From positions 1 to 64,000 of the forward strand of contig NZ_BPQP01000016.1 in NCBI RefSeq assembly GCF_022179305.1: a DNA stretch of 64,000 bases, in the 5' to 3' direction. The position numbers were made by a program, and so were the translations under genes. This stretch comes from Methylobacterium iners (GTDB taxonomy: Bacteria; Pseudomonadota; Alphaproteobacteria; Rhizobiales; Beijerinckiaceae). Shown one piece after another: positions 33,136 to 40,828 of this stretch. Position 1 is the first letter of the stretch; every line of letters starts with the position of its first letter. The notes under the pieces were generated by a model. That model saw only the letters and a list, made by a program, of their open reading frames with translations. It did not search any database and was not told the DNA's origin.

Positions 33136-34140
33136 ATGTCCCTCCTTCGCTCCACCCTCATCGCCACTGCCCTCCTCGCCGCCGGCGCGGCCCAGGCCAA
33201 CCCCGTCCTCGAGCCGACCACGCAGAAGTTCCTCGACGGGCTCGCCGGCATGAAGCCGATCTACACGCTGACGCCGCAGGGCGCGCGGAACGTCCTCCAC
33301 GGCGTCCAGTCGGGCCCGGTCGCCGCACCTAAGGTGACGGTCGAGGACAAGTCCCTGCCGGTCGGTCCGACCGGCGCCACGAAGATCCGGATCCTGCGGC
33401 CTGCGGGCCTCCAGGGCGTGCTGCCGGTGATCGTGTACTTCCACGGCGCGGGCTGGGTCATGGGCGACACCACCCACGACCTTCTCATCCGCGAACTGGC
33501 GGTCGGCGCCAACGCCGTCGTCGTCTTCGTCGACTACGATCGCTCGCCCGAGCACCGCTATCCGGTGGCGATCGAGCAGGACTACGCCGTGACGAAGTAC
33601 GTGGCCGAGCACGGGCCTGAGTTCGGCGTCGACGCCTCGCGCCTGGCGATCGCGGGCGACAGCGTCGGCGGCAACATGACGGCCGTGGTCAGCCTGCTCG
33701 CCAAGGAGCGCAAAGGGCCGAAGATCACCGCGCAGCTGCTGTTCTACCCGGTGACCGACGCGGCCATGGACAACGGCTCGTACAAGACCTTCGCCAACGG
33801 CCCCTGGCTGACCAAGCCCGCCATGGCCTGGTTCTGGGACGCCTACCTGCCGGATGCCAAGGCGCGCAAGGCCGTCCACGTCTCGCCGCTGAACGCCTCC
33901 GTGGATCAGCTCAAGGACCTGCCGCCGGCTCTCGTCATCACGGCCGAGAACGACGTGCTGCGCGACGAGGGCGAGGCCTATGCCCGCAAGCTCACCCAAG
34001 CCGGCGTGCCGGTGACGGCCACGCGCTACAACAGCACCATCCACGACTTCGTCATGCTGAACGCGCTCACCGACAACCCCACCACCCGCGCGGCCATGGA
34101 CCAGGCGACCTCGTTCCTGCGCAAGGCCTTGGCGAAATAA
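33136..34140 (+). CDS. Secreted HSL-family alpha/beta-hydrolase (esterase)
   Basis: The 334-residue protein has a signal peptide (MSLLRSTLIATALLAAGAAQA) followed by a hormone-sensitive-lipase-type hydrolase. The oxyanion hole is HGAGW, the nucleophile elbow GDSVGG, the acid END near the C-terminus, and the histidine in TIHDF. It should hydrolyse short acyl esters in the periplasm or outside. Its first ten residues and their DNA closely resemble those of the small secreted protein (MSHLRST...), and it has the same operator type upstream, which suggests a shared, duplicated 5' module and common control by the OhrR-type regulator. Confidence 0.92.
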   Translation: MSLLRSTLIATALLAAGAAQANPVLEPTTQKFLDGLAGMKPIYTLTPQGARNVLHGVQSGPVAAPKVTVEDKSLPVGPTGATKIRILRPAGLQGVLPVIVYFHGAGWVMGDTTHDLLIRELAVGANAVVVFVDYDRSPEHRYPVAIEQDYAVTKYVAEHGPEFGVDASRLAIAGDSVGGNMTAVVSLLAKERKGPKITAQLLFYPVTDAAMDNGSYKTFANGPWLTKPAMAWFWDAYLPDAKARKAVHVSPLNASVDQLKDLPPALVITAENDVLRDEGEAYARKLTQAGVPVTATRYNSTIHDFVMLNALTDNPTTRAAMDQATSFLRKALAK

Positions 34141-34246
34141 GCCGGGGCGAAGGCAGGGAGCCGCGCCGCGTCGCACCTCCGGATGCACGCGGCACGGCGC
34201 CATAGACCGAGGAAAAGCCGCCGCACGAGGCTCTTCCTTGGTCACC

Positions 34247-34630
34247 CTACTGCCCCTCGGGCTTGCGCAGGACCTCGATCGGGTTGGTGCGCTGGTTGGG
34301 GGTCGCGCGCACCGGGCCGCTGCCGCTCGCGAGTTCGAGGCAGGTGACAAACTCGACGTAGCCCGGCGAGCCGCCGAGCTCGGATTGCTTGGCGCATTGG
34401 GTCTTGGCCTCGGTGCTGAACTCGCCCCAGCGCCGCTTGACCTCGTCGCGCGCCTCACGCTCCGAGCGCAGGCAACCGTCCCGGCTCTGGACCTCGGTGC
34501 TGACGCCGCTCGACCCGGCCGAACGGCAGGTGGCCTGGATGTCGAGTTCGGGCGGCCCGGCCTGGGCCTGGGCCGGCGGCGTCAGGGCAAGGGCGGCAGC
34601 ACCGGCGAGGATGAGGCTGTAGGGGAGCAT
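34247..34630 (-). CDS. Small secreted protein with four cysteines, unknown function
   Basis: The 127-residue product has a signal peptide (SLILAGAAALALTPPAQAQA). The mature part carries CRSAG, DGCLRSEREARDEV, TQCAKQSE and FVTCLELA, so two disulfides are possible, and ends in a polar Asn/Pro-rich tail. The cysteine-spaced helical pattern occurs in many uncharacterised rhizobial periplasmic proteins, but I cannot name a family. It stands alone, converging on the esterase gene. Confidence 0.7.
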   Translation of the reverse strand: MLPYSLILAGAAALALTPPAQAQAGPPELDIQATCRSAGSSGVSTEVQSRDGCLRSEREARDEVKRRWGEFSTEAKTQCAKQSELGGSPGYVEFVTCLELASGSGPVRATPNQRTNPIEVLRKPEGQ

Positions 34631-34696
34631 GGCGAGGTCCTGAACGAGGGCGGCAGGCCCACAACGCGCGAGGGCGCGTTCCGGCGTCGGGACGTC

Positions 34697-35887
34697 TCAG
34701 TGCGCCGCGCGCAAAGCCGCGTCGAGATCCGCGAACAGGTCGTCAACCTCCTCGATGCCGGCCGAGAGCCGCAGGAGGTCGGGCGGACACGGCGTGTCCG
34801 GGCCCTCAACCGAGGCGCGGTGCTCGATCAGGCTCTCGACGCCGCCGAGCGAGGTCGCCCGCTTCCAGAGCCGCACCCGGGCGGCGGTCGCGATCGCGGC
34901 TTCCTCGCCGCCCGCGACCCGGATCGAGAGCATGAAGCCGAAGCCGCCCTCCATCTGGCCAGCCGCCACCGCATGGCCGGGATCGTCGGGCAGGCCGGGA
35001 TAGAGCACGGCCGCGACATGGGGATGATCGTGAAGGCGCCGCGCCAGCGCGGCCGCGTTCGCCGATTGCCGCTCCGCCCGCAGGTGCAGGCTGCGCAGCG
35101 AGCGCGTCAGCAGATAGGCCTCGAACGGCCCGAGGATGGCGCCGCTCCCCGAACGGATCGCGGCGATGCGCTCCCAGAACCCGTCCGTCTTGGCCGTCGC
35201 GAGGACACCGGCGACGACGTCGGAATGCCCGTTCAGGATCTTGGTCGCCGAATGCATCACGATGTCGGCTCCGAGCGTCAGCGGCCGGGTGTGCACCGGC
35301 GAGGCGGCGGTGGAGTCGACGGCGAGGCGGGCGCCGGCCGCATGGGCGAGCCGCGCCGCGGCGGCGATGTCCGTCACCGTCCAGAGCGGGTTGCCGGGGG
35401 TCTCGATCCAGACGAGCCGGGTCTTGCCCGGGCGCAGGGCCGCGCGCAGGGCGTCGAGGTCGTCCATGGCGACGAAGTCGAGGTCGAGGCTCCGGCGCGG
35501 CGCCTCCGCCTGCAGCCAGCGGCGCAGGCCCCAGTACATGACCCTGGGCGCGATCACGTGATCGCCGGGCTCCAGCGCCGAGAAGACCGCCGTGGCGGCG
35601 GCCATGCCTGAGCCGAACAGGAGGGCGGCCGGGGCCTCCTCCAGCATCGCGACGACGGCCTCCGCCTCGCGCACGGTCGCGTTGTCGGGCCGCGCGTAGG
35701 AAAAGCCGGAGCTGTAGCCGTTGTCCGAATCGCGCAGGAAGGTGGTGGCGACGTGGAGCGGAGCCACCACGCCCTTGGTGACCGGGTCGATCCGGCCGAG
35801 CGCCTGCGCGGCGAGACTTCGCTTGGTGAAGGCGGGACCGGAGGCGTCGGGCGCGGCCTCGTCCTTCGGCGCGTCGGACTGGCGCAT
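34697..35887 (-). CDS. Cys/Met metabolism PLP-dependent enzyme (transsulfuration family)
   Basis: The 396-residue enzyme belongs to the cystathionine gamma-synthase/beta-lyase family. Seen are PLHVATTFLRDSDNGY...FSYARPDNATVREAE, the phosphate-binding FGSGMAAATAVF, WIETPGNPLWTVTDI, AVDSTAAS and the PLP lysine in HSATKILNGHSDVVAG. The SLGGVESLIEHRAS near the C-terminus is a family hallmark. Whether it makes or cleaves cystathionine, or uses O-acetyl- or succinyl-homoserine, cannot be decided by eye. I start at the ATG at 35887; an in-frame start at 35968 adds a divergent leader close to tspO. Confidence 0.92.
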   Translation of the reverse strand: MRQSDAPKDEAAPDASGPAFTKRSLAAQALGRIDPVTKGVVAPLHVATTFLRDSDNGYSSGFSYARPDNATVREAEAVVAMLEEAPAALLFGSGMAAATAVFSALEPGDHVIAPRVMYWGLRRWLQAEAPRRSLDLDFVAMDDLDALRAALRPGKTRLVWIETPGNPLWTVTDIAAAARLAHAAGARLAVDSTAASPVHTRPLTLGADIVMHSATKILNGHSDVVAGVLATAKTDGFWERIAAIRSGSGAILGPFEAYLLTRSLRSLHLRAERQSANAAALARRLHDHPHVAAVLYPGLPDDPGHAVAAGQMEGGFGFMLSIRVAGGEEAAIATAARVRLWKRATSLGGVESLIEHRASVEGPDTPCPPDLLRLSAGIEEVDDLFADLDAALRAAH

Positions 35888-35979
35888 GGGATCATCCTCG
35901 AAACGCGGGAGGTCGCCCTTGCAGAAGAGCGGCCGCGGCGCAAGTTCCGGGGCTGTTCCCGACATCATCGAAGACCGCC

Positions 35980-36498
35980 ATGCCCTCCGCCCTGCACGTT
36001 TCCGAAAGACCGTCGCTGCCGATGCTGCCGCGCCTGGCCGCCGCGATCCTGCCGGTCGTCGCGACCGCGACCATCGGATCGCTCGCCACCGGCCCGAACA
36101 TCGAGGGCTGGTACGCGGGCCTGACCAAGCCGAGCTTCAACCCGCCGAACTGGGCCTTCCCGGTGGCCTGGACCATCCTCTACGCGATGATCGCGCTCTC
36201 CGCCTGGCGGCTCCTCGGGGCGATGCCGGCGAGCGGGCCCATGCGGCGGGGCTGGTGGCTGGCGCTCGGTGCCTTCTTCATCCAGCTCGCGTTGAACGCC
36301 GCCTGGACGCCGGTCTTCTTCGCCGCGCACGCGGTCGGCCCCGCCATCCTGGTCTCGGCGGCGATGCTGGTGATGATCCTCGTGACGATCGCCCTGAGCT
36401 GGCGCTTCGACCGGCTCAGCGCCGGGCTGCTCGTCCCCTACGCCGCCTGGGTCGCCTTCGCGACGCTGCTGAATGCGGCTATCTGGCGGCTGAACTGA
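35980..36498 (+). CDS. tspO: TspO/MBR family protein (tryptophan-rich sensory protein)
   Basis: The 172-residue membrane protein has five hydrophobic helices and TspO marks: WYAGLTKPSFNPPNWAFPVAWTILYAMIALSAW in the first loop and second helix, LNAAWTPVFFAAH, and a final LVPYAAWVAFATLLNAAIWRLN. In alphaproteobacteria TspO binds porphyrins and tunes tetrapyrrole or photosynthesis gene expression. It lies beside hemA (convergent, 12 bases between the stops), which fits a tetrapyrrole link. Confidence 0.94.
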   Translation: MPSALHVSERPSLPMLPRLAAAILPVVATATIGSLATGPNIEGWYAGLTKPSFNPPNWAFPVAWTILYAMIALSAWRLLGAMPASGPMRRGWWLALGAFFIQLALNAAWTPVFFAAHAVGPAILVSAAMLVMILVTIALSWRFDRLSAGLLVPYAAWVAFATLLNAAIWRLN

Positions 36499-36510
36499 AC
36501 GGCGAAGACG

Positions 36511-37809
36511 CTACTCCGCCGCCTCGACGAAGACCGTGCCGGCCCGCGGCAGGTCGAGGGTGTCCCAGGTCTCGGCCAGCGCCGCGGTGAGCTTGGCGAT
36601 CTGGGCGTCGTCGTGGAAGGGCGAGGGCGTGATCCGCAGGCGCTCGGTGCCGCGGGGCACGGTCGGGTAGTTGATCGGCTGGATGTAGATGGCGTGTTGC
36701 TCGAGCAGGTGGTCGGCGGCCGCCTTGCACAGCTCCGCGTCGCCCACCATCACGGGCACGATGTGGGTCTCGGTGTGGAGCACCGGCAGGCCGGCGGCCT
36801 CCAGCGCGCGCTTCGTCCTGGCGGCCTGACGCTGATGCGCGGCCCGCTCGGTGTTCGAGCGCTTGAGGTAGCGCACCGAGGCGCGGGCGGCCGCGGCGAT
36901 CGCCGGCGGCAGGGCGGTGGTGAAGATGAAGCCCGGGGCGTGGCTTCGCACGGCGTCGCAGAGCACGGCCGAGCCCGTGATGTAGCCGCCGACGCAGCCG
37001 AAACCCTTGGCCAGCGTGCCCTCGATCACGTCGACCCGGTGCATGACGCCATCGCGCTCGCTGATCCCGCCGCCACGCTCGCCGTAGAGGCCCACCGCGT
37101 GGACCTCGTCGAGATAGGTCAGGGCGCCGTAGCGGTCGGCGAGGTCGCAGATCGCGGCGATCGGCGCGACGTCGCCGTCCATCGAGTAGACGCTCTCGAA
37201 GGCGATGAGCTTCGGCCGGTCGCCGGCGGCTCGCAGCAATTCCTCCAAGTGAGCCAGATCGTTGTGGCGGAAGACGCGCTTCTCGCAGCCCGAATGGCGC
37301 ACGCCCTCGATCATCGAATTGTGGTTGAAGGCGTCCGACAGGATCAGGCAGTCGGGGATGAGCTTGGCGATGGTCGAGATGCCGGCCTGGTTCGAGACGT
37401 AGCCCGAGGTGAAGACGAGGCCCGCCTCCTTGCCGTGGAGATCGGCGAGCTCGCGCTCCAGGTCGACGAGGGGGGAGTTGTTGCCCGCGATGTTGCGGGT
37501 CCCGCCCGCGCCGACGCCGCAGCGTGCCGCGGTCTGGGTCATGGCGCCGACCACCTCCGGGTGCTGGCCCATGCCGAGATAGTCGTTGGAGCACCACACG
37601 GTGATCTCAGAGGTCCCTCCGTCGGGCCGGCGCCAATGCGCCGTGGGAAAGCGGCCGGCGATGCGCTCGATATCGGCGAAGACCCGGTAGCGCCGCTCGT
37701 CGTGGAGACGATCCAGCGCGTGACGGAAATGGGATTCGTAGTCGGTCCGGCCCTTCGCGGCCGCATTCGGCACCAGTTTCGTCGTCGCGGGCATCCGGTT
37801 CACGGGCAT
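36511..37809 (-). CDS. hemA: 5-aminolevulinate synthase (C4 pathway)
   Basis: The 432-residue PLP enzyme condenses glycine and succinyl-CoA to 5-aminolevulinate, the first step of haem and bacteriochlorophyll synthesis in alphaproteobacteria. Hallmarks: [27 protein letters not shown] at the start, [44 protein letters not shown] and the PLP lysine in [15 protein letters not shown]. The ATG at 37809 has AAGGA in front of it; upstream in-frame ATGs up to 37893 are less likely. The 16-residue or longer N-terminal extension is not conserved. Confidence 0.95.
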   Translation of the reverse strand: MPVNRMPATTKLVPNAAAKGRTDYESHFRHALDRLHDERRYRVFADIERIAGRFPTAHWRRPDGGTSEITVWCSNDYLGMGQHPEVVGAMTQTAARCGVGAGGTRNIAGNNSPLVDLERELADLHGKEAGLVFTSGYVSNQAGISTIAKLIPDCLILSDAFNHNSMIEGVRHSGCEKRVFRHNDLAHLEELLRAAGDRPKLIAFESVYSMDGDVAPIAAICDLADRYGALTYLDEVHAVGLYGERGGGISERDGVMHRVDVIEGTLAKGFGCVGGYITGSAVLCDAVRSHAPGFIFTTALPPAIAAAARASVRYLKRSNTERAAHQRQAARTKRALEAAGLPVLHTETHIVPVMVGDAELCKAAADHLLEQHAIYIQPINYPTVPRGTERLRITPSPFHDDAQIAKLTAALAETWDTLDLPRAGTVFVEAAE

Positions 37810-38068
37810 CCGTCCTTGCGCGTTTGGCTGACCGGCCGACGTAGGGAGGACGCGGCCTTCGGCACGACCGGTCTCGGCATGAGTCCGATGCACCCCGATC
37901 TCGCCCGGGTATAAAGGTGGAGCGACGATCCTGCCGTTTTCCTCGGCAGAAGCGGAAGATACAGGCGAATTTGGAACTGGTTCAAGTCGAGATCGGCAAC
38001 CCTGATCTGCGCCTGTTGAGCATGTCGCGCAAAGCCGGTACTTCGTCGTGGCGACGATGGGTCGCGCG

Positions 38069-38254
38069 ATGAACGAGACGGACGAGCGGCGGGCGCAGCG
38101 CCTGAAGGCGGCGCTTCAGGACAACCTGAAGCGCCGGAAGGATCAGGCGCGCGGCCGCGCCGTGAGCTCGGAGTCGGAGCCCGGCCAGGGCAACGCACAC
38201 GAGCCGAAGGGTGCGTCGGCGAACGATCCTCTTTCGGACAAAACTGACCTATAG
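38069..38254 (+). CDS. Small basic conserved protein upstream of murA
   Basis: The 61-residue product starts [30 protein letters not shown], a charged helix with Arg/Lys clusters. It ends in a polar, disordered tail. Similar short proteins occur just before murA in Rhizobiales. Function is unknown; nucleic-acid or ribosome binding is possible from its charge. An in-frame ATG at 38048 would add seven residues. It is probably cotranscribed with murA, 51 bases on. Confidence 0.75.
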   Translation: MNETDERRAQRLKAALQDNLKRRKDQARGRAVSSESEPGQGNAHEPKGASANDPLSDKTDL

Positions 38255-38305
38255 GGCGGCGGAACACCGGGGCGCGCTGGGGCGCGGCGCCCGCAAGAGG
38301 ACATC

Positions 38306-39595
38306 ATGGACCGCATCCACATCTCCGGCGGCAGGCCGCTCCAGGGCGTGATCCCGATCTCGGGCGCCAAGAACGCGGCGCTGCCCCTGATGATCGCGAG
38401 CCTGATGACCGGAGAGGCGCTCGAACTCGTCAACGTGCCGCGGCTCGCCGACATCCAGGCGCTCCTGCGCATCCTGAGCAATCACGGCGTCGACCACATG
38501 GTGGTAGGCAAGCGGCCGGGCCAGACGACGGAGACGGGCCAGACCATCCGTCTTACCGCCGCTAACGTCATCGACACGACGGCGCCCTACGAGCTCGTCT
38601 CGACCATGCGCGCGAGCTTCTGGGTCATCGCGCCGCTGCTCGCCCGCTTCGGCGAGGCCCGCGTCTCGATGCCGGGCGGCTGCGCCATCGGCACGCGCCC
38701 GGTCGACCTGCTGCTGATGGCGCTGGAACGCCTCGGCGCGACGATCGAAATCGACGGCGGCTACGTGGTCGCCAAGGCCCGGAACGGCCTGCGCGGCGGC
38801 GAGATCAACTTTCCGAAGGTCACGGTCGGCGGCACCCACGTCGCCCTGATGGGCGCGGCGCTCGCCAACGGCTCGACGCTGATCGAGAACGCGGCCCGCG
38901 AGCCCGAGGTCGTGGACCTCGCCGCCTGCCTCACCAAGATGGGCGCCCGGATCGAGGGGGCCGGCACCCCGCGCATCACGGTCGAGGGCGTCTCGCGGCT
39001 CAACGGCGCCCGCCACGAGGTCCTGCCCGACCGCATCGAGACCGGCACCTATGCCATGGCCGTGGCGATGGCGGGCGGGGACGTGACGCTGGAGAACACC
39101 CGCGCCGACCTCCTGCACAGCGCGCTGGACATCCTCGCGACCACGGGCGCCGAGGTCACGCCGGGTCCGGATTCGATCCGGATCCGCCGCAACGGCGCCG
39201 GCATCGCGGCGGTCGACGTGACGACCGACCCGTTTCCCGGCTTCCCGACGGACCTGCAGGCGCAGTTCATGGCCCTGATGACGCTGGCCAAGGGCCGCTC
39301 GCATATCCGCGAGACGATCTTCGAGAACCGGTTCATGCACGTGCAGGAACTGGCCCGCCTCGGCGCTCGCATTCGGCTCGAAGGCGACCTCGCCATCGTC
39401 GAGGGCGTCGAGCGCCTGAAGGGCGCGCCCGTCATGGCCACCGACCTGCGCGCCTCGGTCTCGCTGGTGATCGCGGGCCTGGCGGCCGAGGGCGAGACCC
39501 AGATCAACCGGGTCTACCACCTCGACCGCGGCTTCGAGGCGCTGGAGGCCAAGCTCGGCCGCTGCGGCGCCGAGATCCGGCGCGAGCGCGCCTGA
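38306..39595 (+). CDS. murA: UDP-N-acetylglucosamine 1-carboxyvinyltransferase
   Basis: The 429-residue enzyme transfers enolpyruvate from PEP to UDP-GlcNAc, the first committed step of peptidoglycan synthesis. It shows the N-terminal [12 protein letters not shown], the active-site loop [15 protein letters not shown] with the catalytic cysteine (target of fosfomycin), [16 protein letters not shown] and the C-terminal [17 protein letters not shown]. The same fold family as aroA, which is also in this window, but clearly distinct. Confidence 0.97.
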   Translation: MDRIHISGGRPLQGVIPISGAKNAALPLMIASLMTGEALELVNVPRLADIQALLRILSNHGVDHMVVGKRPGQTTETGQTIRLTAANVIDTTAPYELVSTMRASFWVIAPLLARFGEARVSMPGGCAIGTRPVDLLLMALERLGATIEIDGGYVVAKARNGLRGGEINFPKVTVGGTHVALMGAALANGSTLIENAAREPEVVDLAACLTKMGARIEGAGTPRITVEGVSRLNGARHEVLPDRIETGTYAMAVAMAGGDVTLENTRADLLHSALDILATTGAEVTPGPDSIRIRRNGAGIAAVDVTTDPFPGFPTDLQAQFMALMTLAKGRSHIRETIFENRFMHVQELARLGARIRLEGDLAIVEGVERLKGAPVMATDLRASVSLVIAGLAAEGETQINRVYHLDRGFEALEAKLGRCGAEIRRERA

Positions 39596-39601
39596 CGCGA
39601 C

Positions 39602-39916
39602 CTAGCCGCCGATCGCGCCGCGCTTGAACCCGAAGCCCGGGACCTCGCAGCCGCAGGACGAGTTGAAGGGTGCCGGCCGGGTCACGCAATTGCCCCGCGC
39701 CGTGACGCAGATGCTGCCGCCGCGTCCACCACCGCGGCCCCGGCGCTCGTAACGATCCTCGTCGTAGCGGTCGCGGCGACGCTCGTAGCGGTCCCCGTCG
39801 TAACGGCGCTCGTAGCGGCGCGGTCCGCCGTCATCGTCGTAGCGGCCATATTGGGCCTGGGCTTCGGCGGCACTGATCGCGAGGACGGCCGCAGCCGCCA
39901 TGAGGATGCGCGTCAC
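39602..39916 (-). CDS. Small secreted Tyr/Arg/Asp-rich protein with conserved cysteine tail
   Basis: The 104-residue product uses a GTG start behind AGGAGAA. It has a signal peptide (ILMAAAAVLAISAAEAQA), a low-complexity region of Tyr, Arg and Asp with YERR-like units (about residues 24-60), a Gly/Arg patch, then a cysteine-bearing end: CVTARGNCVTRP...SSCGCEVPGFGFKRG. The cysteine tail is of a kind seen in methylobacterial small exported proteins. The role is unknown. It converges on murA with a seven-base gap. Confidence 0.75.
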   Translation of the reverse strand: MTRILMAAAAVLAISAAEAQAQYGRYDDDGGPRRYERRYDGDRYERRRDRYDEDRYERRGRGGGRGGSICVTARGNCVTRPAPFNSSCGCEVPGFGFKRGAIGG

Positions 39917-39992
39917 GGTCGGTTCTCCTGAAGTTTCGAACGCCCCCGAACCTGAACGGTTGGAGATGAACGAGGCCTGAGCCCTGACTCGA

Positions 39993-40658
39993 TCACGCCC
40001 GATCCGCGCCAAGGAACCGGCGTACCAGCAGGCGGGCGAGGTTGCGGGGCGGCTCGGGCGTGAGCACGGCGAGCTTGCTCGACGTCGAGAGCGAGGCGAG
40101 GCCGTGCAGGCCCGCCCAAAGGGTCGCGACGGCTTGCCGGCGCTCCTCCGCGTCGGGGATGAGAGGCGCCAGCGCCCCGTCGACGAGGCCGATCGGGCGG
40201 GACAGAGCGGCGGCATACCAATCGGGGAAGGCCACGTCCGGGGCGACCACGTGCTCGAAGACGAGACTCCAGATCCGGGGATCCTCGGCGACGAAGGCGA
40301 GATAGGCATCGGCCAGCGCCAGGGCGTTCTCATGCGGGCCAGCCCATTCCCGCAGGGAGGCGGCAAGCGCCCCGTGCAGACGGTCGAGGGTGCGCGCGTT
40401 CACCCGCAGCACGACTTGGTCGAGGTCGCCGATCGCGTTGTAGATCGAGTTCGGGGCGTAGCCGATGGCCGCGGCGAGCCGGCGCATCCCGAGACCGCGC
40501 AGGCCGTCCCGGCGAACGAGGTCCTCGGCCGCTCCCGCCACCAGGGCGGTGAACTCGGCTCGATTGTGCTCGCCGCGCGGGCCCGTGCCGCGCCGCGTCG
40601 TTGCTGCCGAGGTCGCCGTCAAATCCCCTGCTCCGATGCTGGCTGTGCGGACCCGCAC
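39993..40658 (-). CDS. TetR/AcrR family transcriptional regulator
   Basis: The 221-residue protein has the TetR helix-turn-helix near residues 35-80 (AAEDLVRRDGLRGLGMRRLAAAIGYAPNSIYNAIGDLDQVVLRVN) and an alpha-helical ligand domain of the WHG/TetR_C_33 kind. It is divergent from the phospholipid acyltransferase/acyl-ACP synthetase fusion, with a striking inverted repeat between them, so it probably represses that gene and senses a fatty-acid-like or acyl-CoA ligand. The true start may be one of the later codons; the first 25 residues look unstructured. Confidence 0.9.
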   Translation of the reverse strand: MRVRTASIGAGDLTATSAATTRRGTGPRGEHNRAEFTALVAGAAEDLVRRDGLRGLGMRRLAAAIGYAPNSIYNAIGDLDQVVLRVNARTLDRLHGALAASLREWAGPHENALALADAYLAFVAEDPRIWSLVFEHVVAPDVAFPDWYAAALSRPIGLVDGALAPLIPDAEERRQAVATLWAGLHGLASLSTSSKLAVLTPEPPRNLARLLVRRFLGADRA

Positions 40659-40697
40659 CCGCCTGACGCTTACGGCGGCTCAGGCTCAGGATCAATC

Positions 40698-40741
40698 TTG
40701 AACGGCGTGCAAAACACCGGCAGAATTTACACGTCGTTCAA
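40698..40741. promoter_or_regulatory. Candidate TetR operator: long inverted repeat
   Basis: TTGAACGGCGTG (40698-40709) and CACGTCGTTCAA (40730-40741) are reverse complements at 11 of 12 bases, 20 bases apart. They lie between the divergent TetR gene and the fusion gene start at 40829. An inner GTG...CAC pair lies in between. Position and symmetry fit a regulator-binding site controlling both genes. Confidence 0.6.
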
Positions 40742-40828
40742 ACGGCGGCTCCGGGATGGTCCCGTGCCTAGGCCGATTTGACCCTTTGTTCAGCGGCAGG
40801 TTTCATGGTCCTGCCGGAGGAGAGTCCC

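Noticed and set aside
35888-35979. SAM-II riboswitch before the transsulfuration gene
   Set aside because: Only 92 bases separate it from tspO, and I see no SAM-II core pairing or conserved loop.
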